Virus record (IMG/VR): IMGVR_UViG_3300020457_000134
Location: 1-20,586 of that record
Strand: one strand, 5' to 3'
DNA length: 20,586 nucleotides
From: a virus
Shown: positions 15,501 through 20,586 of the stretch, in pieces
Layout: each line of letters starts with the position of its first letter
Numbering within the stretch: position 1 is the stretch's first letter
Translations under genes and position numbers: made by a program
The notes under the pieces: generated by a model
Told to the model about the DNA's origin: nothing
Database searches by the model: none
The model's input: the letters and a program-made list of their open reading frames with translations, nothing else

Positions 15501-18500
15501 GAATAAGTAATTTCCTGTAACTCTATCAAACTTACATCTAATATGAGCTGATCTTGCTTTGCCTCTTCCTAATATAGGACTTAATCTTGCAACACTTCCG
15601 CCATCGTCTATTGATCCTATAATTTTAATTGTAGGTCTTGTAATATATCCGCTTCCTGGATTTGTAACTATAACATTTGTTACTTTACCATTACCTATAA
15701 ATGCATCAGCTGTAGCACCCGAACCGCCACCGCCTTCAATAACAATCCTTGGTGGTACTTGATATCCTGAACCTGCGTCTGCAATACTAAATGCTACAAT
15801 CTCAAATCCTACATTATCTAACCAATGCTTTCCTGGATAACGTTTTACATCAGATAGTCCTACACTGATTTCTCCGTTGATTACTTTTATATCTTGAGGA
15901 AGTATTTTACCGCTTTGTTCATCATAGAACGGAGCAAGATCAAAATCAGTCATTACATTACTTGCTGGATCAATCTTCTCATATGAACTTAGATATTCTC
16001 TAATCTTAGTTTTATAAGGTTTCATTTCCTCAACATAATTTTGATAACTTGGCAAACTATCATTTTGGAATGTTACTTTTTGTTTTAGCTCGCCAATGTT
16101 ATGTTTTGCTTTTACAAAACTTGTTTTAAATACCCAATCAACATTAGGTTGTTCTGCAAATACATAACGTAGACTTGCAAAAAATAATTCGTTCCAATAA
16201 ATTGCAAGGTCATCAATAAAAATGTTATTTTTCAATATTCCAAGTATTAATCTAAATTCAGTGTTAGGTTCTGTATCGTAGAATATCTTATCAAAACTTG
16301 CACCGTCAAATGCTGTATTACTTGCATTTACATCATATAAACTATTTTTGAATTCTATTGTTCCGTTTTCCCTACCAATAGTTTCATAGCTCAAAGTGTA
16401 ATCTTGACTGTCAAGGTTTGCAATTTTTCTTAGTAATAACCAACCGCCTGTACCTACACTATTAATTTTAACAATGTCACCTATTTGATCGTCTAAAGAA
16501 TAAATTTGGAAACTAGACTCAATCGTATGATTAATAAATGTAAACTGATTGTATCCTGAAGCGTACCAATCAATATATTTCCAGTAAAGATTTATATCAT
16601 AACTTTGTGTAAGCGTTCTAAGATATTCTTTACCGTCCCATTCATATACACTCCATTTGCCGCCAATAGTTTCATCACTTTTAACAAGCACTGTGAATTT
16701 ACGTACATTAATCTTAACATCTGTTGTATAATCTCTACCACCATTTATAATAGTAACATTAGATATTGCGCCGTTTTCATTTAAGGTAATATCTAATTCA
16801 CAACCAGAACCTTTATTATCACTTATTGTATAGGTTGGAGTATTAATATATCCTTGGCCTGGATTTGTAATTAAAACATTTATAATAACACCGTTTTCAA
16901 CTTCTAATGTTAATTGTGCTGGTTGTACTCTAGCTACACTAACAAATCCTATTTCACCGTAAGAGTCAGCAGTAGTATCATAAAGTCCAGTTGCCAATGT
17001 AGGTTGAGGATCAAATCCATTTAATGGAGTTAAATCAAATTCATCAACAATTAAATGTTTAGCTACATTTTTATTTGCTCTTTCTATAAATTGTTTACGT
17101 GCTTCTGTTCTATTTACAAACCAACTTTGTCTTGGTTCATTTAATGCTCCGTACTTTTCTTTTATTGGCAAGTCAATATCTGGAACTGGTCTATCATTAG
17201 TATCAAATCCGACTAAACTATCAAACCATTTTTGTTCTATTTCTCTGTTTGGAACGCTTGTTTCTAATCCGTCACTAATTAATTGGTACTGAATGTGCGT
17301 AGGTTGTTCTTGGTTTTCTATTGTCCACCAGTTAAAACTAATTGTACTATCTTTATCTTCTATTAGGGATTCACAGTTATGTATAGCAAATTTATTGTCG
17401 GCTAACATTGCAACAAATCTATAACCTATGTTTGCTGGTTCTTCAATTAATCTAATTACATCATAACAACTTAGACTTCTTTTATCTACAGGAGGAAGTG
17501 TTGCTTTTGCTAATACCCAGAAATAATAATAAGTTGTAAAAGTCTGAGATGCCGGATCGTATTTTCTTCTTACACTGTATGCATCGTCTCCATACAATGT
17601 TGTTCCGCTTATTCCTTTTTCTAATGCTGTCTGCGCCGCAGATTCTTCGTCATATTCGCTTGGTAATAATTCTGATTCTACCCATTCATAAACTTTTACT
17701 TCAGTTCCTGGGAACAGTTTATTAAAATTAGCAGAAGATTCTGTAATGTCACCTTGATGATGATTAATAAATTTTGCACTATCTATATCCCACCATAGTC
17801 TACCAATCCAATCATCACTATGGTAATCTAATGGATAAGCAGTAATGCCTGAAGCTGTAGTAGTGTTTGAGTACCTTGCAGGATCATAACTTGTTTTGAA
17901 ACTTAGCTCTTGTTCTGCAGGTCCTGCAATTTTTCCTTGTATAGGATCTATGTAATCAACATAACTGATTAAACTATTTGTCTTTTTCCTGTATAGATAC
18001 ACACCTTTAAATTTAGAAACATCTGCTGGAATAACTGGTCTTCTTGTTATTGACCAAGAAGCTGTTCCTGCAGGCTTTCTAAATTCAGCTACTAATCCTT
18101 TATCTAAAACACTACTGTTTGGAACCTGCTGTTTAGGAAGACCTACATAAACGTGATTACTATTAACCAACATTCTGTTTCCAAAGTTTTGTGTATCTAA
18201 ATCATAGGCAAAATCTTGACTGTATAATAAAGTATTGTTTACAGTTTCGTATATACTAATAACACCACTACCTTGATCTGTAATTCTAAATACTGTAGAA
18301 TTATTGTCAAGTGTTGTAGTATTTGTGTCAAATGTAGTTGCTGTTACAATATCTCCACCTCTAGAAGTTACAGCAAGTGTATTGCCGTCAAAGTCTAATT
18401 TATATCCAAACTGTGTATTAGGTTGTACAGTAACAGGTCTTATAGTTTGGTTGAATTTAAATGAGTTGCCATCTTGTATATAAATGTATACAGCACCACC

Positions 18501-20586
18501 GTTTGAAATTACTTCGCTGTTATCTGGAGCACCTACAGCAATCTTCTTACCATCTGCAGAAACTGCTATTGAATATCCATAATCTTCTGTCTCTATAAAA
18601 GGTTCTAATATTTGAGAATATTCATAACTTGCACTATTAAGTCTGTATACTACAACTTTTCTATTTGCAATACTACTGTCTAATCCTAGTACCTCGTTGC
18701 CTGATTCAATTTCATATACACTTGTATACATAGAATTAGAAATTAGGACTTCACCATTATCGCTGACATCAAAGTCTGAACCAAATGCTTCTAAGTTGTT
18801 TTGTTCTAATGTGCTTTCAACTATACTAAAATTTGTATCATTAGGAACATATCCTAATAAATCTAATCCACCTGTCTGTGCTGTCCACTGTGCAACATTA
18901 AACGGACCTGGAACTAAATTTGTATTTGCTTTATAAACTGTTTCACCAAATCTAACAAATTCATTTTCAAAATATGTAGCTGAAACTCTAAAGTTTCCTC
19001 TGTAGTTTTTCTGTACAGATAAAGCCCAGTCATCTGTAGAATTTTTGTTTACAAAATAAATTCTACCTTGATTTGCTTCTGTGCCGTCGCCTTCAGCATG
19101 TATATAAAGTTTATAACTATCAGCACTTGGTTGTACAAATCTTAATTTTGTTCCTAACCTTCTATTAGTAGCACTGTTAGGAACTGTGAAATAATTTATA
19201 AGGCTATAAGTTACCCCTTTTATTTCGTAAATTGCATATGTTCCTTCTTCTTCTACGTTTGATGCATAACCTTCTGCAATCAAAGGTATATTATATACCC
19301 GTGTCCAATCTAAGTTTATACTAGAAGGAGGATTTGCACTATCAGTAATACCTTGAATTAGACTTGACGAATAAATCCAATACTCTAGATCACGTAAATA
19401 ATTTGCTCCTCCAACTACAACAGGAATATTAGTTCCTGTATCTATTACTATTATTGGACCACTTATGCTATTTTCCATGTGTGCAGAATTAATAGGTCCA
19501 ATAGTTCTTGTTGCAGGGCCAAGATTAGGATCAATTTCAACAAATGTTGCATTTGAGTTTTCACCAAAATCTGATCCTACAGCCCATGTACCATTTCTAT
19601 TTTTTAGGTAAATTTTTGCAGTAGCAAAGGCTCTTTCAATGTAAGCAATTTCTGCTGTAGAACCTGTTGCTGTATCTGTTAATGTATCACCAATATTTGG
19701 TATGAATGGATTACCTTGTAAATCAAAATTAGTTAATCTTACTTCAACATATCCATTCCATACATCTGCAACCGTATGTTCGGTTGTGTTTATGTAAGTT
19801 GAATCAAGTCCTATTGCACTTGGATTTTGTACTAACCCATTAACACGAATATCATTTAGCCATATTCTTGTTTTATCTCCTGGAGAAATACTATTACCAT
19901 GAGCTAACGGCGTTCTTACCCACCATTTACTATCTAAAACTTCTATATCACTTTGTCCTTGCGTATGAGAAAATATACCAATCTCAGAAACTTTAGTGGG
20001 TTTAGTAACATCTTGTATTTGCTTTGTATCTAATATATTACTAAAGAACGGATCATTTACTGTTTGTGTCTCTAAAGTAATATTTCTTACAACAAGATTT
20101 GCAGTTGTGTCGCTTAGTTCTTCAGTATTAAATGCTGATCCTACATTAACCTTCCACCAGCCTGTATGATAATCATCAGTTATTTGTAAAACTTGTTCAT
20201 ATTCTCCAACTAAAATTCCATTAGCAAAAATTGATCCTGATGCTTGGAACGATCCGTTTACATCTTTAATATAAACTGTCATTTCATTTTCATCGTTTAC
20301 TTTTCTATATGTTAATGTAGCTCTTGCAGTTTCAGTTGTAATTTCTGTACCAGCATCTGGAATAGATAATGCACTTTGTATATGTACAATATATTGTACT
20401 TTGTCTGCAATAGTATGTTGTCCATTTATCAAGGATTCTGTAAGTATAGGATCACCATTGAATGGCTCTCTACCACCTGCTGTTGTTGTAGTATACTTGT
20501 TCCATTTTAGTGATAAAATATCGCCCGGCTTAGTTCCTTCAAATTGTTCTTTTTCTGCTCTAATTAAAATATGGTCTGTTGCTTCT
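12582..20586 (-). CDS. Giant virion structural protein with FG-GAP propeller and beta-repeat arrays (5' end missing)
   Basis: The frame stays open to the right edge, giving at least 2,667 residues; a TTG at 20432 is not the true start, because coding continues upstream of it (for example REPFNGDPILTES). No signal peptide or membrane segment can be judged without the start. In order, the protein shows: an N-terminal beta-rich region; an FG-GAP (integrin-alpha-like) propeller region at about 18080-18790; an aromatic-rich middle with YWKYIDWYASGYN and GWLLLRKI; two pairs of GSGY/GQGY repeats (about 16680-16930 and 15560-15800); and a C-terminal array of beta units marked by GDGST and VxVNG motifs to the end. 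This composition is typical of giant baseplate or tail proteins of marine T4-like phages. It lies just before the short-fibre-type gene, where T4 has its baseplate-wedge genes, so a baseplate or adsorption role is the best inference. No T4 gene equivalence can be claimed. Confidence 0.85.
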   Translation of the reverse strand, partial: EATDHILIRAEKEQFEGTKPGDILSLKWNKYTTTTAGGREPFNGDPILTESLINGQHTIADKVQYIVHIQSALSIPDAGTEITTETARATLTYRKVNDENEMTVYIKDVNGSFQASGSIFANGILVGEYEQVLQITDDYHTGWWKVNVGSAFNTEELSDTTANLVVRNITLETQTVNDPFFSNILDTKQIQDVTKPTKVSEIGIFSHTQGQSDIEVLDSKWWVRTPLAHGNSISPGDKTRIWLNDIRVNGLVQNPSAIGLDSTYINTTEHTVADVWNGYVEVRLTNFDLQGNPFIPNIGDTLTDTATGSTAEIAYIERAFATAKIYLKNRNGTWAVGSDFGENSNATFVEIDPNLGPATRTIGPINSAHMENSISGPIIVIDTGTNIPVVVGGANYLRDLEYWIYSSSLIQGITDSANPPSSINLDWTRVYNIPLIAEGYASNVEEEGTYAIYEIKGVTYSLINYFTVPNSATNRRLGTKLRFVQPSADSYKLYIHAEGDGTEANQGRIYFVNKNSTDDWALSVQKNYRGNFRVSATYFENEFVRFGETVYKANTNLVPGPFNVAQWTAQTGGLDLLGYVPNDTNFSIVESTLEQNNLEAFGSDFDVSDNGEVLISNSMYTSVYEIESGNEVLGLDSSIANRKVVVYRLNSASYEYSQILEPFIETEDYGYSIAVSADGKKIAVGAPDNSEVISNGGAVYIYIQDGNSFKFNQTIRPVTVQPNTQFGYKLDFDGNTLAVTSRGGDIVTATTFDTNTTTLDNNSTVFRITDQGSGVISIYETVNNTLLYSQDFAYDLDTQNFGNRMLVNSNHVYVGLPKQQVPNSSVLDKGLVAEFRKPAGTASWSITRRPVIPADVSKFKGVYLYRKKTNSLISYVDYIDPIQGKIAGPAEQELSFKTSYDPARYSNTTTASGITAYPLDYHSDDWIGRLWWDIDSAKFINHHQGDITESSANFNKLFPGTEVKVYEWVESELLPSEYDEESAAQTALEKGISGTTLYGDDAYSVRRKYDPASQTFTTYYYFWVLAKATLPPVDKRSLSCYDVIRLIEEPANIGYRFVAMLADNKFAIHNCESLIEDKDSTISFNWWTIENQEQPTHIQYQLISDGLETSVPNREIEQKWFDSLVGFDTNDRPVPDIDLPIKEKYGALNEPRQSWFVNRTEARKQFIERANKNVAKHLIVDEFDLTPLNGFDPQPTLATGLYDTTADSYGEIGFVSVARVQPAQLTLEVENGVIINVLITNPGQGYINTPTYTISDNKGSGCELDITLNENGAISNVTIINGGRDYTTDVKINVRKFTVLVKSDETIGGKWSVYEWDGKEYLRTLTQSYDINLYWKYIDWYASGYNQFTFINHTIESSFQIYSLDDQIGDIVKINSVGTGGWLLLRKIANLDSQDYTLSYETIGRENGTIEFKNSLYDVNASNTAFDGASFDKIFYDTEPNTEFRLILGILKNNIFIDDLAIYWNELFFASLRYVFAEQPNVDWVFKTSFVKAKHNIGELKQKVTFQNDSLPSYQNYVEEMKPYKTKIREYLSSYEKIDPASNVMTDFDLAPFYDEQSGKILPQDIKVINGEISVGLSDVKRYPGKHWLDNVGFEIVAFSIADAGSGYQVPPRIVIEGGGGSGATADAFIGNGKVTNVIVTNPGSGYITRPTIKIIGSIDDGGSVARLSPILGRGKARSAHIRCKFDRVTGNYLFQTLSETETFTAEVDQQIFNLKWPMQLKTTQISVTVDGLESLRSEYIFDNIEDTSKGYTRNFGRIFFTNPLDKGKSVIITYNKAPELLQAQDRINLYYNPTTGMYGNDLGQLLDGIDYGGVEVSSFDFGTGTGWDSDSWFTTTYDTFDTTFEDEIFQIGDDSTRVLNFASPLEANAVYNVYKNGVRLDDPNFGTSDPVTNTAAVMQSITGAGQTGVALYDDAGALANDIIIFDEEVISTKPNDVLVFRKSTSDGAFLPDPRSYDTILRGGDFAFSTARGINPEEIIVDGDDFVSPTTSKGPEEQVPGQVLDSVNIRVFHRPQDGGSMLSSNSYRADGINDRYGFGIQPQNKDGLFVRLNDVILAQNLYKVDYRNKQVKFNTIPAVNADVNIISVSGNGKNSIEQSEFVGDGSTNAFVTKIHYSTDLDYYATVNGEAVDSVLTSTEDSAGQDPKAMIIFGSPPPDNSVINYAIYTSVDNFSKIETTEFTGDGSTKVFPLAKTPYSALPNSHNVIVKLDNKILNPGYNQQFDCKASQREYFLELWQSPVGSFDDSDILVLLNGKELTIAVEYNIRPSNSSIILEPGIGVEGDILEIYLRTDGDYAFGDLQIINSQNTWVDSGKNLQLKTAPTEGQKLTVYTFNKHDSMDFERQNFDVVARSVLSIGTEDHIQFNHIKAGLVKLRYPAIDAQYVWLTVNGILQTPSVDYKLTDDKNFVKYKGSFADDDVVEVIQFSSQGEIQPKFGFSQFKDILNRNIYKRLGDVAPLKLAKDLKTFDKEIFLDDASKLGQPDKNSSIPGIVFINGERIEFLIKQGNVLRQIQRGTLGTGVPSVHESGSDVYNQGPIQTAPYADQTIVEEQIGDGSTAVFPLSFTPTSVNEFEVFVAGKRLRKNAVQMFNPTLDQDSPEADETAPAEFSVDGTTASVTLLNTPALDVKIKIVRRQGKRWADPGITLNDAESLVARFFKAEKVELPK
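12880..15500 (-). repeat. C-terminal array of divergent beta-repeat units (GDGST / VxVNG) in the giant protein
   Basis: Repeated units combine an opening GDGST-F segment with a later V-x-(V/L)-(N/D)-G-(x)-L strand. Openers visible are IGDGSTAVFPLSF, TGDGSTKVFPLAK, VGDGSTNAFVTK and IGDDSTRVLNF. Further units lack the opener but keep the hairpin (VTVDGLESLRSEYIF, LTVNGILQTPSVDYKL, VLLNGKELTIAVEYNI, VRLNDVILAQNLYKVDY). I count about eight units. Two units share an identical 18-base string exactly 240 bases apart (14023-14040 and 14263-14280). Confidence 0.72.
15560..15800 (-). repeat. Second GSGY repeat pair inside the giant protein
   Basis: Two tandem units are seen: VAFSIADAGSGYQVPPRIVI with GGGGSGATADAFIGNG, and VTNVIVTNPGSGYITRPTIK with a following glycine-rich loop. 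They are closely related to the pair at about 16680-16930 and are diagnostic of beta-rich phage virion proteins. Confidence 0.78.
16680..16930 (-). repeat. First GxGY repeat pair inside the giant protein
   Basis: Two degenerate protein units occur in tandem. One is VINVLITNPGQGYINTPTYT with SGCELDITLNENG; the other is AISNVTIINGGRDYTTDVKI. The consensus is a strand, N-x-G-x-(G)-Y turn, P/T-rich strand and a glycine loop. The same unit returns at about 15560-15800. Confidence 0.7.
18080..18790 (-). other. FG-GAP / integrin-alpha-like beta-propeller region inside the giant protein
   Basis: About 237 residues show four blade-like repeats. The clearest is DYGYSIAVSADGKKIAVGAP followed by GGAVYIYIQDG. 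The others are QFGYKLDFDGNTLAV with GVISIYE, NFGNRMLVNSNHVYVGLP with GLVAEF, and an upstream FDVSDNGEVLISNS with KVVVYRL. This is the FG-GAP pattern of beta-propellers. The calcium-binding DxDxDG loop of classic integrin blades is not present. Confidence 0.75.

Noticed and set aside
20430-20432. TTG as the start of the giant gene
   Set aside because: The same frame stays open to the window edge with a normal protein sequence, so the gene is cut by the edge and the TTG is an internal leucine.
1-20586. Prophage or host genomic segment
   Set aside because: No integrase, attachment-site repeat, tRNA or host housekeeping gene is visible, and virion and modification genes fill the window on one strand. 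It is better read as part of a lytic phage genome.

Overview
The window is a segment of an AT-rich, tailed double-stranded DNA phage genome. It best fits a T4-like marine myovirus of the kind that infects cyanobacteria or SAR11 bacteria. This rests on three things: a short-tail-fibre-type collar protein; giant and fibre-like virion proteins written in the sequence idiom of marine T4-like phages; and T4-type late promoter octamers (TATAAATA and close variants) in the few intergenic gaps. The exact host cannot be told from the sequence. All fourteen genes lie on the minus strand, so transcription runs from high to low coordinates. There is almost no non-coding DNA, and I see no RNA genes, CRISPR arrays, insertion sequences or integration genes.

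Region 1 (20586 down to about 5575) is a virion module. It opens with a giant protein of more than 2,660 residues that runs off the right edge. This protein carries an integrin-like FG-GAP propeller, GSGY-type repeats and a long array of beta-repeat units. It is followed by a 203-residue virion protein and three paralogous fibre or adhesin proteins (693, 614 and 495 residues). The three share an N-terminal module of about 230 residues but end in different tips; the first has a tail-collar tip with a His-x-His motif. A 304-residue virion-like protein closes the block.

Region 2 (5538 down to the left edge) is a tightly overlapping cassette. It starts with a 115-residue conserved-type small protein, then holds two glycosyltransferase-like proteins with DTD motifs, a 175-residue unknown, a DGD-type glycosyltransferase-like protein, a radical SAM enzyme with an N-terminal SPASM/twitch-like cysteine module, a second DGD-type paralogue, and the start of one more gene cut by the left edge. 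From 5201 leftwards every junction overlaps by 1, 8 or 13 bases, which suggests translational coupling and one transcript.

A reasonable reading is that region 1 builds baseplate and adsorption parts under late promoters, and region 2 modifies something, perhaps the fibres, other virion proteins or a cell-surface glycan. The substrate of the modification cassette, and the role of its radical SAM enzyme, are the most open questions here.
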